Below, in pieces: positions 1 through 7,402 of a stretch of 31,312 nt of DNA. The notes beneath the pieces were generated by a model. That model was not told the DNA's origin and did not search any database. It saw nothing but the letters and a program-made list of their open reading frames with translations. Within the stretch, counting starts at the first letter, position 1; each line of letters starts with the position of its first letter. The stretch comes from Deltaproteobacteria bacterium (GTDB lineage Bacteria > Myxococcota_A > UBA9042 > DTJE01): positions 1-31,312 of the forward strand of contig JADHTP010000005.1 of assembly GCA_016784945.1 (NCBI GenBank), read 5' to 3'. The position numbers and the translations under genes were made by a program.

Positions 1-834
1 CCCCTGGTGGCGGCCGGCGTGATTGGGTCCCTGGCTTTTGCCTGTCGTCCCCACGCGGGACTGTTCGGCCTGGCCTTTGCCCTGACCATCCTGTTTTGGA
101 GGAGGGATGCCTTCCTGGCCTTTGCCCTGGCCGCCTTCCCGGTTCTGGCGCTGGTAGCCGCGTACAATACCTGGTTTTTCGATTCACCCATCGTGTTTGC
201 CCAATCCCTGCGTTCTGCGGACGTGGCGTTGTTCAAGACCGGTGACGGATCTCTGATGGGAGCCAGGCCCTGGGAGGCGCTGGCCGGACTTCTGTTCAGC
301 CCGTCGAGGGGGTTGTTCGTGCTGTCACCGGTCCTGGCCTCCGGATTGGTGGCCGGTCTTGTAATGGCCGTCCGCAGGGGGCATCATGAAGGCCTGTCAC
401 GTGAGATCGGCGCCGCGCTCAAGGTCCAGTTCCTCGCGGCGCTGGGCGTGATGGTGACGGCGGCTCTCTGGTTCGACTGGTGGGGTGGCTACACCGTATC
501 GTACCGACCCTTGCTGGAGATGTTGCCCATCCTGGCGGTCCTGACCGCCTGGTGCCTCGGACGATGGAAGTCCCGGGTCTTCCGCGCCGTGTGGGCGCTG
601 TCCCTGGCCTGGTCCATACTGGTGTCCGTCGGGACGGTCACACATCCCGGGGCGGTCCTGTGGAACGAAGAAGTGAACGTGGATCGCCATCCGGAGAAGG
701 TCTGGCAACTGAGGGGAAGCCTGGTGGAACGGGTGCTGCAACGGCGCGAGTCGGATCGCCTGCCCCTGGCGGACTGCCGTCCCGTGACGCTCGAGGGGTG
801 CGAGATCCGCGAAGAAGGAAGGGAACGGCCATGA
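1..834 (+). CDS. Polytopic membrane protein, 5' end outside window
   Basis: The reading frame is open from base 1, so the N-terminus lies outside the window; the GTG at 7 is probably internal. The visible part has about six hydrophobic segments and then a soluble tail of about 65 residues (from roughly the NEEVNVDRHPEKVWQ stretch). The SPSRGLFVLSPVL and WWGGYTVSYRPLLEMLP stretches resemble the C-terminal halves of the large glycosyltransferase-39-like or mannosyltransferase-like integral membrane proteins, but the catalytic N-terminal loop cannot be seen. The function is therefore only suggested: transfer of a sugar from a lipid-linked donor at the inner membrane. Its TGA overlaps the ATG of the diguanylate cyclase gene (ATGA at 831-834), so the two are translationally coupled. 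Confidence is high that it is coding and low on the product. Confidence 0.75.
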   Translation, partial: PLVAAGVIGSLAFACRPHAGLFGLAFALTILFWRRDAFLAFALAAFPVLALVAAYNTWFFDSPIVFAQSLRSADVALFKTGDGSLMGARPWEALAGLLFSPSRGLFVLSPVLASGLVAGLVMAVRRGHHEGLSREIGAALKVQFLAALGVMVTAALWFDWWGGYTVSYRPLLEMLPILAVLTAWCLGRWKSRVFRAVWALSLAWSILVSVGTVTHPGAVLWNEEVNVDRHPEKVWQLRGSLVERVLQRRESDRLPLADCRPVTLEGCEIREEGRERP

Positions 835-2288
835 AGGTCGGCACCGAAAACGACAAGGGCCCATCGGAAGCGGGAAAGAGGATCCTGTCCGCCGTGCGGC
901 GGGCCATGGGGTTGGACCACGTGGCGTGGATCGACAGTCTGGACGATGGGCGGTTCCAGGTGCAGCTGGTGGAGTCGGAAAACACGCAGGGCTGCCTGCC
1001 CGAGGGGACCGTCACGGCGGACCTGGGCGCCGCGGCGGCCGTGGTCAGCGGCGACCGGCCCATGGTGTTCATTCCGGAAGGGACCATGCCCTTGCGCACC
1101 CCCTATTCCAGATCGCCGGTTCATCTCCAGGGGGCCGTGGGCATACCGGCCCTGGGCGGGGTCGTGTGGGCCGATCGGGTGGACGGTCCTGTGAGTCAGC
1201 GGGAATGCGACGCCCTGGTGGATGCCTGTGCGCTGGTGTCCGCCGGGATCGAAAACGAACGGATCGCCCTGGAGGCCCGGGGGCGCGAAGGGTACCTGAC
1301 ACAGGTCCTGGAAGGACTCCGCGGGGTCCTGGAATCGACATCGGAGCAGGCCTGTGTGGGCCAACTCGTGGAGATCGCGGCCGGCCAGACGGGATCGGAA
1401 ATCGGGTTGGTGGCCCTGAAAAGTCCCCACGAAACCGAAGCGGCCGTGGTGGGATGCTACGGACGGGATGCAAGAAAGTTGCTGGGGAAGACCTTCGAAG
1501 CCTCGTCCGGTCTGGTGGATCTGGCCATGAAAAGCGGGGCCTCCGTACCGGCCGAATTCCGGTTTTCCCGCAACATGCACCCCGTCCTGGGGCCGGGCTG
1601 CGACCTGCCCGTGACCGAGGGTGACGGGATCCTGGTGCAGCCCGTGGGATCCACGGGCGTTCCCATGGGCGCCCTGGTGTTGATACGGGGCCAATACGGG
1701 GGGGCGCTGGTGGTCCACGGTCTGAGGACCCTGTGCGATTCCGCCGCCCTTTTGATGTACCGGTTCCGGCTGCAGGGCAGGGTGGAGCGGGACGCCATGA
1801 TGGACGGTCTGACGGGTCTGTACAACAGGCAGGCCTTTGTCCGGCGACTGGGCGAAACCTTCGCCTTCTGCAAGCGCCACGGACATGATCTGTGCATGCT
1901 CATGATCGACGCGGATCACTTCAAGCGGGTCAACGACGAACACGGTCACCTGGTGGGTGACAGGGTCCTCCGTTTCATCACGGACACGGTCCAGCGAGCA
2001 TTACGGGAATCGGACATGGCGGGCCGGTATGGCGGTGAGGAATTCTGCGTGTTGCTGCCAAATACCGACACCGAAGGCGCACGGCTGGTGGCCGACAGGA
2101 TCCGGGAAACCTGCGCTGCCTCAGTCGTGCCCGTTGGCGAAGGAAAGATCCGCGTGACCGTTTCCATCGGCGTCAGCGCCGTTTCAGGGACCATGGAAGG
2201 CCCCGATGATCTCATCGCGGCGGCCGACGAGGCGCTGTACCTGGCGAAGGACGGGGGCAGGAACCGTGTGGTCCTGGCCGCGGGATAG
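831..2288 (+). CDS. GAF-like sensor diguanylate cyclase (GGDEF)
   Basis: This is a 485-residue soluble protein that should condense two GTP into cyclic di-GMP. The first ~310 residues look like two GAF-type sensory folds (about 15-145 and 160-310), with no transmembrane segment. The C-terminal ~165 residues are a complete GGDEF domain: LTGLYNR entry motif, metal-binding MIDADHFKRVND, active site GGEEF at residues 401-405, and VSIGVS near the end. An RESD tetrapeptide at 392-395, five residues before GGEEF, matches the RxxD inhibitory site, so product feedback inhibition is likely. The ATG at 831 is chosen because it overlaps the upstream TGA and removes a low-complexity leader that an earlier in-frame start would add. 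The gene ends 4 bases from the convergent larC stop. The GAF ligand is unknown. Confidence 0.93.
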   Translation: MKVGTENDKGPSEAGKRILSAVRRAMGLDHVAWIDSLDDGRFQVQLVESENTQGCLPEGTVTADLGAAAAVVSGDRPMVFIPEGTMPLRTPYSRSPVHLQGAVGIPALGGVVWADRVDGPVSQRECDALVDACALVSAGIENERIALEARGREGYLTQVLEGLRGVLESTSEQACVGQLVEIAAGQTGSEIGLVALKSPHETEAAVVGCYGRDARKLLGKTFEASSGLVDLAMKSGASVPAEFRFSRNMHPVLGPGCDLPVTEGDGILVQPVGSTGVPMGALVLIRGQYGGALVVHGLRTLCDSAALLMYRFRLQGRVERDAMMDGLTGLYNRQAFVRRLGETFAFCKRHGHDLCMLMIDADHFKRVNDEHGHLVGDRVLRFITDTVQRALRESDMAGRYGGEEFCVLLPNTDTEGARLVADRIRETCAASVVPVGEGKIRVTVSIGVSAVSGTMEGPDDLIAAADEALYLAKDGGRNRVVLAAG

Positions 2289-2292
2289 GTCG

Positions 2293-3483
2293 TCACTCTT
2301 CCGGCGGAACCTCGGAAAGGACCCTTGCGCGGACCCGTTTCAAGGGAATGCCTTTCTCACGGGCGATGCGGCGGAGGTCGTCGGACTCCAGGGAGCGGTT
2401 GACCACGCGCCCGTCCCTGTAGGCCCGCTTGACGCGGACGTCTCCCACGGAGGTGGTGACCGTGTCGATGTGGTACTCGAGCTTCAGACGTTCCAGTGCA
2501 TGAATGCGGATGCCGATGGTGGTGGACTCTTCGAAAAAGGTCGACTCAACGCGGTCCCTGGCCGCACCGGACATCACGGCGGAGATCACCCAGGAAGGGC
2601 GGCCTTTCTTCATGAGAACCGGCGTCACCCACGCGTCGAGGGCGCCGGCCTCCAGTAATGCCTCCAGGAGCCGTGAGACGTCGTCCGGGCTCATATCGTC
2701 GATATTGGCGGAAACCTCGTATTCCGTGTCGTCCACGGCCGGACCGGGGCTGCCCACGATCGCCCTCACGCAGTTGGGTCGGCCATCGGGCCATTCACGG
2801 GTTCCGAAACCATAGCCGATGGATTCTATCCGCATGGGCGGAAGGGCGCCGGGATCGTCGACCAGGGCCGCGCAGACGGCAGCGCCTGTTGGAGTGACGA
2901 ACTCGCCGGGCAGGTCCACCCCGAACACCGGGTATCCCTTCAGGACCTCCAGCGTGGCCGGTGCGGGGACAGGCATGAGCCCATGGCGCGTCTGAACGGC
3001 CCCCGAGGTCATGGGAAGGGCCGAGGCATGGATCGAATCGATGCCCAGGTCCTCGAGGGCGGCGGCGATTCCCACCACGTCGGATATGGAGTCCAGTGCG
3101 CCCACTTCGTGGAAATGGACCTGGTCCGCCGGTACGCCGTGGACCTTGCCTTCGGCGGCGGCCAGGACCTCGAAAATCCCGGCGGCGTGGTCAACTACAC
3201 GTTCGGCAAGACCGGCTTTGCGGATGGTTTCGATGATGTCGCCGGCGTGGCGGTCATGGGTTTCGTCCTGCGCGGACACGTCCAGGACCAGGCCTTCCAG
3301 TGACCCGGAATGGTGGGGGACCGTACGGACCGTGACGCGGTCGCCCACAACGGCCGCTACGGCCTTGCGCACCGCCTCGATGTCCGCCCCAGCGTGAAGG
3401 AGAGCCGCGAGGATCATGTCGCCGGCCAGGCCGGATCGGGCATCCAGGTACAGACAGCGGGAGGGGGGGGGGGTTCGGTTCAT
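2293..3483 (-). CDS. larC: LarC, nickel insertion protein for the pincer cofactor
   Basis: This 396-residue protein has the LarC (DUF111) opening YLDARSGLAGDMILAALL, the HFHEVGALDSISDVVG block and a C-terminal domain with VSANIDDMSPDDVSRLLEALL. In the characterised lar system LarC is a CTP-dependent enzyme that puts nickel into the pyridinium-dithiocarboxylate nucleotide used by lactate racemase and related enzymes. Both halves are in one frame here, unlike Lactobacillus plantarum, where a frameshift joins LarC1 and LarC2. The ATG overlaps the larB stop (ATGA), so the order is larB-larC. Codons 4-7 form an uninterrupted run of 11 C (plus-strand G run 3463-3473), an unusual slippage-prone tract at the start of a gene. 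No larE or racemase is visible nearby. Confidence 0.93.
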   Translation of the reverse strand: MNRTPPPSRCLYLDARSGLAGDMILAALLHAGADIEAVRKAVAAVVGDRVTVRTVPHHSGSLEGLVLDVSAQDETHDRHAGDIIETIRKAGLAERVVDHAAGIFEVLAAAEGKVHGVPADQVHFHEVGALDSISDVVGIAAALEDLGIDSIHASALPMTSGAVQTRHGLMPVPAPATLEVLKGYPVFGVDLPGEFVTPTGAAVCAALVDDPGALPPMRIESIGYGFGTREWPDGRPNCVRAIVGSPGPAVDDTEYEVSANIDDMSPDDVSRLLEALLEAGALDAWVTPVLMKKGRPSWVISAVMSGAARDRVESTFFEESTTIGIRIHALERLKLEYHIDTVTTSVGDVRVKRAYRDGRVVNRSLESDDLRRIAREKGIPLKRVRARVLSEVPPEE

Positions 3484-4262
3484 TCCGTCACCGCAGCGGG
3501 ATCGAAGGGACGTCGCCGGTTGATGAGGGAGGCGGCCACGCCGGCGCCGAAACCGTTGTCGATGTTCACCACCGTGACGCCGCCGGCACAGGAGTTGAGC
3601 ATGGCGAGAAGCGCCGCGATACCACCTAAGGAGGCGCCGTACCCGATGCTGGTGGGGACGGCGATGACGGGGCAGGGGGCCAGTCCGGCCACCACGCTGG
3701 GCAGGGCGCCTTCCATGCCGGCCACCGCAATGATCACCGACGCCTCCTGGATGGCGCCCAGGTTCTCCAGAAGGCGATGGAGTCCCGCCACGCCCACGTC
3801 ATAGGTGCGGCAGACCCGGTTGCCCAGGGCCTCGCAGGTGACCGCGGCCTCCTCGGCCACCGGTACGTCGGAAGTGCCGGCAGTGACGACCAACACCGTG
3901 CCCCGGCCTCGATCGGGCTCCGGAACTTTCTGGATGATCACCATGCGCGCGTCGATGGAATGGATCGCATCGGGGTCCACCTTCTCGCGGATCAGGGTGG
4001 CCTGCTCGTCCGAAACACGGGTGACGATGCAGGAGCCGTCTCCGCCCAGGGCGGCCAGGACGGCCTCCACGAGTTGTGCGTCGGACTTGCCCTGGGCAAA
4101 CACCACCTCGGGGAGTCCCCGTCTGAGACGACGATGGTTGTCGATGTTCACGTCCCGGGACCGCTGGTACGGCAGGATCTTGAGGCGTCCCAGGGCCTCG
4201 CCCGGTTCCAGGGTCCCGTCGCGAACGGAATCCAGAAGGGCCTTGACGTCGTTTTCGTCCAC
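3480..4262 (-). CDS. larB: LarB, NaAD carboxylase/hydrolase of the pincer cofactor pathway
   Basis: The product is 260 residues, the usual LarB length, if translation starts at the GTG at 4262. The longer open frame upstream (to 4553) runs through AT-rich leader DNA and into the divergent gene, so I reject it. The N-terminal helix region (LLDSVRDGTLEPGEALGRLK) is followed by a PurE-like fold with GTSDVPVAEEA and a C-terminal SCAGGVTVVNIDNGFGAG block. Its cysteine, near residue 225, matches the catalytic cysteine of LarB. LarB carboxylates the pyridinium ring of nicotinic acid adenine dinucleotide and cleaves its phosphoanhydride, the first step to the nickel-pincer nucleotide. The stop overlaps the larC start by four bases. 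The Shine-Dalgarno before the GTG is weak, so the start is moderately sure. Confidence 0.92.
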   Translation of the reverse strand: MDENDVKALLDSVRDGTLEPGEALGRLKILPYQRSRDVNIDNHRRLRRGLPEVVFAQGKSDAQLVEAVLAALGGDGSCIVTRVSDEQATLIREKVDPDAIHSIDARMVIIQKVPEPDRGRGTVLVVTAGTSDVPVAEEAAVTCEALGNRVCRTYDVGVAGLHRLLENLGAIQEASVIIAVAGMEGALPSVVAGLAPCPVIAVPTSIGYGASLGGIAALLAMLNSCAGGVTVVNIDNGFGAGVAASLINRRRPFDPAAVTE

Positions 4263-4306
4263 CGTTATCCGTCCGTTGTCAACCGCCGACAGTCTACAGA
4301 CAAAAA

Positions 4307-4322
4307 GAATGGAAAACCATTC
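4307..4322 (-). terminator. Hairpin plus T-run in the larB leader (possible attenuator)
   Basis: On the minus strand, GAATGG and CCATTC pair perfectly around a TTTT loop and are followed at once by TTTTTG. This looks like a small intrinsic terminator about 45 bases upstream of the larB GTG. The stem is short (6 bp, half A/T pairs), so it may be weak or fortuitous. If real it would attenuate larBC transcription. It does not point toward the divergent gene. Confidence 0.35.
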
Positions 4323-4383
4323 CAGCGGGGGGGACGAGCCGCGGCCTGGATTGACATAAGTCTGACATTGACAGCAGTTTTCT

Positions 4384-4412
4384 TTGTGAAGAGTTGCCTG
4401 TTTTGCCATACT
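4384..4412 (+). promoter_or_regulatory. Candidate sigma-70 promoter for the HD hydrolase gene
   Basis: A -35-like TTGTGA (4384-4389) lies 17 bases before a -10-like CATACT (4407-4412), about 20 bases ahead of the ATG at 4432. Two exact TTGACA hexamers, at 4352 and 4369, lie just upstream, 17 bases apart, but neither has a good -10 partner. The region is clearly more AT-rich than the genes on either side. Each hexamer matches 4 of 6 positions, so this is only a candidate. Confidence 0.4.
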
Positions 4413-4431
4413 TTGATCAACGGGTTTGGAA

Positions 4432-5682
4432 ATGAATTCCGTGGAAACGCCAAGTTTCGTACTCGAAGACACCGAAAACACGGTTTTCGAGGACATCATG
4501 ATCTGGGAGCCGGCCGGTGGTCCGGTTCCGGTGGACCTGCTCGTCCTCGGCATGCAGGACGAGGACGCCGAATTCGTTGCGGCCTGCTACGAGATGGCCC
4601 GGGGTCTCTACGATGACCGGCCGCCTCGAAAGAACGGCCAGCCCGCCTTTACCCATCCCACCAACTGCGCCTGGTTCCTGCGCCTGGCACAGACACAGGC
4701 CCACGTGGTGGCGGCCGGGTTGCTGCATGACATGCTGGAAGACCGGGTCGACATCGAAAGGGAAAACGGTGTCAGCGACGCGGGACAGCTGGACTTGCTG
4801 CAACGGGCCATACGGGGGCAGTTCGGGTCGGCGGTGATCGATGCCTCGCTCAAGGCCGGCTATCCCCGCGAAATAGCCGAACGGGTGGTGGAAGTCGTCT
4901 CCACCTTGACCCGGCACAAGTCCGACCTCTACTACAAGTCCATTTCCGGGATCTTCACCCACACGGACCTGGAAATCCGGCTGGCCGCGGCCCTCGTCAA
5001 GCTGGCGGACCGCATGCACAACATCAAGACCATCGAAAACTACCTGGACGACGAAAAGATCTACCAGTGCTACAAGAACATCTTCATCCTGAACAACGCC
5101 AAGCAGTTGCGCAACGAGATCCGGGAACGGGCCACCGACGAGCGGATGGTGATATCCCTGGAGAAAGCCTTCAAGAAATGCGGCAAGGCCACCTTCCAGG
5201 CCCTGCACCGGCTGGACCACGGGCAGGACGCGGATGCCGAGATATTCGACCTGGTGACCTACCTGGCCCTGGCCCTCAGGAAGTTCACCCTGGAGTTCCA
5301 GGGCCTGTGGAAGGTGACGGAATCCGACTTGAGCCCCGGGGACCCCGTGTACCATCTCTTCCACGGGATCGTGAAGAAGTACGACAGCCGACTGCACCAC
5401 GAAGACGAGATGTTCCATACGCAGGCCCGGAAGGAACTGGACTACATCAGCCACACGTTCGGCCCCATGGAACTGAACGTGGATGACATGCAGCAGGCCA
5501 TCCACTACAAGGACGCCATGGCCCTGAGGGAGGTCATCGCCGCCCTGCTGTACCACGAAGACTACGTCATCCGGGGGTTCGAATGCTCCCGACTGTGCAG
5601 CCGGGGAAGGCACTGCCTGCGAAACGAGGCCGACACGGAAGGTCACCAGCCCGACGGTGAACGGCCTTCGGCTGACCAGTGA
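4432..5682 (+). CDS. RSH-type HD hydrolase without synthetase domain
   Basis: This 416-residue protein carries the metal-binding signature of the RelA/SpoT hydrolase domain: HP at residue 75, HDMLED at 99-104 and LADRMHNIKTIENY with its Asp near 193. These correspond to the metal-binding His, His-Asp and Asp of Rel enzymes. The expected activity is hydrolysis of (p)ppGpp to GDP/GTP and pyrophosphate. No synthetase, TGS or ACT domain follows. The C-terminal ~200 residues are charged, helical and unlike those modules. It is much longer than the ~180-residue small alarmone hydrolases. ATG 4432 is preferred over TTG 4426 because ATG is the commoner start codon; the ribosome binding site is poor for both. 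The gene stands alone and is divergent from larB. Family membership is strong; the substrate is inferred and could be another nucleotide. Confidence 0.8.
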   Translation: MNSVETPSFVLEDTENTVFEDIMIWEPAGGPVPVDLLVLGMQDEDAEFVAACYEMARGLYDDRPPRKNGQPAFTHPTNCAWFLRLAQTQAHVVAAGLLHDMLEDRVDIERENGVSDAGQLDLLQRAIRGQFGSAVIDASLKAGYPREIAERVVEVVSTLTRHKSDLYYKSISGIFTHTDLEIRLAAALVKLADRMHNIKTIENYLDDEKIYQCYKNIFILNNAKQLRNEIRERATDERMVISLEKAFKKCGKATFQALHRLDHGQDADAEIFDLVTYLALALRKFTLEFQGLWKVTESDLSPGDPVYHLFHGIVKKYDSRLHHEDEMFHTQARKELDYISHTFGPMELNVDDMQQAIHYKDAMALREVIAALLYHEDYVIRGFECSRLCSRGRHCLRNEADTEGHQPDGERPSADQ

Positions 5683-5684
5683 CA

Positions 5685-5714
5685 TTGACCGCCACACCGG
5701 AATCTGACAACAAT
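5685..5714 (+). promoter_or_regulatory. Candidate sigma-70 promoter for the fumarase genes
   Basis: TTGACC (5685-5690, 5 of 6 consensus) is separated by 18 bases from AACAAT (5709-5714, 4 of 6). The expected transcript would start near 5721, about 30 bases before the ATG at 5753. The spacing is acceptable and the gap between the genes is only 70 bases, so this is the best candidate there. Confidence 0.4.
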
Positions 5715-5752
5715 CCAGCAGATGGTTCGAACGATTTTCCATGGAGGCAACG

Positions 5753-6622
5753 ATGGCTGAACTTGCTGATTGGGGCCTGGAACTGATCAGGCGGTCTTCG
5801 ACGGACATTTCGGCGGACGTGGAGGCCAGTCTGAGGGCGGCCCGGGACAGGGAGGAAGATGGCTCCACGGCGAGGAGCACTTTCGAGGTGATCCTGGAGA
5901 ACGTGGAGATTGCCCGGAAAGGTGGGACGCCCATCTGTCAGGACACCGGTCTTCCCGCTTTCTACGTGCACCTGCCGAAGGACGGTGACCCGGATGCAAC
6001 CCGCGATGGGCTCATCCAGGCCGTCAAGATGGCCACGGCCGAGGGCCTGCTGCGACCCAACGCGGTGGATCCGGTCTCTGGAAAGAACAGTGGCAACAAC
6101 GAAGGCCTGGGGCTTCCCTACATCTCCATCGAGTTCCACGACGGCGACGAGACCGTCATCGACATCATGCAGAAGGGCGGTGGCAGCGAGAACGTGAGCG
6201 CGCAGTATCGCCTGCCCGACACGGATCTGCATGCCGGACGGGACCTGGAAGGCGTGAGGAAGTGCATCCTGGATGCCGTGACCACGGCGCAGGGGTTCGG
6301 ATGCGCGCCGGGGACAATCGGCGTGTGCGTCGGTGGTGACCGCGGTTGCTCGTACCTGGGTGCGAAGAAACAACTGCTGAGGCGGATGGACGACGTCAAT
6401 CCCGATCCGGAACTGGCCGCGTTGGAGGATCGCCTCCACGGCGAACTGAACGAACTGGGTATCGGGCCCATGGGTTTCGGGGGAAAGACCACGGTGCTGG
6501 GCGTGAAGATCGGGGTCCTTCACAGGCACCCGGCGTCTTTCTTCGTTTCCATGTCGTACTGTTGCTGGGCCAATCGACGGCGCCGGTTGACCATCCGTGG
6601 CGACCAGGCCGATATCGTTTGA
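5753..6622 (+). CDS. Class I fumarate hydratase, alpha subunit
   Basis: This 289-residue protein is the iron-sulfur subunit of a two-subunit class I fumarase (or the closely related L-tartrate dehydratase), which hydrates fumarate to malate in the citric acid cycle. It has the family's three cysteine regions: CQDTGLPAFYV, GCAPGTIGVCVGGDRG, and SYCCWANRRR close to the C-terminus. These supply the ligands of the oxygen-sensitive 4Fe-4S cluster. The GGGSEN block is also present. The start at 5753 is fixed by GGAGG at 5743-5747; an in-frame ATG at 5741 would contain that ribosome binding site. The beta subunit begins 13 bases downstream. Fumarase is favoured over tartrate dehydratase because no tartrate genes are nearby, but sequence alone does not settle it. 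Confidence 0.93.
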   Translation: MAELADWGLELIRRSSTDISADVEASLRAARDREEDGSTARSTFEVILENVEIARKGGTPICQDTGLPAFYVHLPKDGDPDATRDGLIQAVKMATAEGLLRPNAVDPVSGKNSGNNEGLGLPYISIEFHDGDETVIDIMQKGGGSENVSAQYRLPDTDLHAGRDLEGVRKCILDAVTTAQGFGCAPGTIGVCVGGDRGCSYLGAKKQLLRRMDDVNPDPELAALEDRLHGELNELGIGPMGFGGKTTVLGVKIGVLHRHPASFFVSMSYCCWANRRRRLTIRGDQADIV

Positions 6623-6635
6623 GGGAGGTGTCAAG

Positions 6636-7214
6636 ATGGCTGCAATCAAGCTCGAATTGCCGGCGACGGAAGAGCAGATTCGTTCCCTGCGTATCGGCGA
6701 TGAGGTCAGGCTCTACGGGACCGTGGTGACGGCCCGTGACGTGGCGCACAAGTTCATGGTGGAAGAAAAACCGGAATTCCTGAAACCACTGCTGAAGGGC
6801 ACGGTGATCTATCACTGCGGGCCCATCGTCAAGAAGGTGGGCGACGAGTGGACCATCGTGGCGGCGGGACCCACAACGTCCAGCCGGGAAGAGCCCTACC
6901 AGGCCGAGGTCATCGAGACCTATGGCGTGGCCGGCGTCATCGGCAAGGCCGGAATGGGCGAAAAGACCAGCGCCGGGCTGAAGAAAAGCGGTGCGGTGTA
7001 TTTCCATGCCGTGGGCGGAGCGGGCGCGCTGTTGGCCCGTTGTGTCAAGAAGGTCAAGGACGTTCTGAAACTGGAAGAGTTCGGATCGCCCGAGGCCTTC
7101 TGGGTGATGGAGGTCGAAGATTTCCCCACCATCGTCACCATGGACTCCCACGGCGACAGCCTGCACCGCAAGGTCCTCGAGGATTCCGAAGCAAAACTGA
7201 AACAGCTTCTCTAG
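6636..7214 (+). CDS. Class I fumarate hydratase, beta subunit
   Basis: This 192-residue protein matches the C-terminal half of single-chain class I fumarases, which folds as a swivelling domain and completes the active site. Characteristic blocks are the LRIGDEVRLYGTVVTARD opening, IYHCGPIVKK, GPTTSSRE, GKAGMGEKTSAGLKK and the YFHAVGGAGALLARCVK stretch. The ATG at 6636 follows GGGAGG (6623-6628) at good spacing; an earlier in-frame start at 6597 lies inside the alpha subunit gene. The two genes are separated by 13 bases and must be co-transcribed, giving a heteromeric enzyme. Downstream lies a heptad-repeat gap and a convergent phasin-like gene. Confidence 0.93.
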   Translation: MAAIKLELPATEEQIRSLRIGDEVRLYGTVVTARDVAHKFMVEEKPEFLKPLLKGTVIYHCGPIVKKVGDEWTIVAAGPTTSSREEPYQAEVIETYGVAGVIGKAGMGEKTSAGLKKSGAVYFHAVGGAGALLARCVKKVKDVLKLEEFGSPEAFWVMEVEDFPTIVTMDSHGDSLHRKVLEDSEAKLKQLL

Positions 7215-7271
7215 AATCCGGAATTCCGCCAAGCGGGTTTCGCCCCACGCACCGTCGCCGTTCCCACTAAC

Positions 7272-7320
7272 AACGATGAACGATCATCGATCAGCGACAC
7301 CCGGTAGACGGTAGACGAAA
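7272..7320. repeat. Heptad repeat array A (seven units)
   Basis: A CG dinucleotide recurs exactly every 7 bases at 7274, 7281, 7288, 7295, 7302, 7309 and 7316. Units include AACGATG, AACGATC and GACGGTA, close to RRCGATN. The array lies between the convergent fumarase and phasin-like genes. It belongs to the same family as the arrays near 9709, 13594, 18483 and 25159. Confidence 0.7.
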
Positions 7321-7338
7321 AGGCAGGAAGGACAACAA

Positions 7339-7359
7339 CGGTCGGAACACGTCCGACCG
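7339..7359 (-). terminator. Hairpin terminator candidate downstream of the phasin-like gene
   Basis: CGGTCGGA (7339-7346) and TCCGACCG (7352-7359) are perfectly complementary around a 5-base loop. On the minus strand the stem is followed by the T-rich TTGTTGTCCTTCC, so it could stop transcripts from the phasin-like gene, whose stop is about 43 bases away. On the plus strand no T-run follows, though the hairpin could still act on fumarase mRNA. The T-tract is interrupted, which lowers confidence. Confidence 0.5.
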
Positions 7360-7402
7360 CTGCCATCCCGTTGGTGGGTACGTGGCGGGTGATATGGGGG
7401 GA

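Noticed and set aside
480..830. N-terminal extension of the diguanylate cyclase
   Set aside because: It overlaps the upstream membrane protein gene by about 350 bases and has low-complexity Gly/Arg/Pro content; the ATG at 831 gives a normal ATGA overlap.
489..1949. Long minus-strand open frame opposite the diguanylate cyclase
   Set aside because: It lies entirely antisense to a gene with clear GGDEF motifs, its product is rich in His/Gln/Gly/Pro as expected from high-GC complement reading, and no domain is recognisable.
4263..4553. N-terminal extension of LarB
   Set aside because: The added 97 residues are not LarB-like, run through an AT-rich promoter region and overlap the divergent gene.
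4417..5934. Minus-strand 505-codon frame opposite the HD hydrolase
   Set aside because: Antisense to a convincing gene and crossing into the fumarase gene; the composition is that of a shadow frame.
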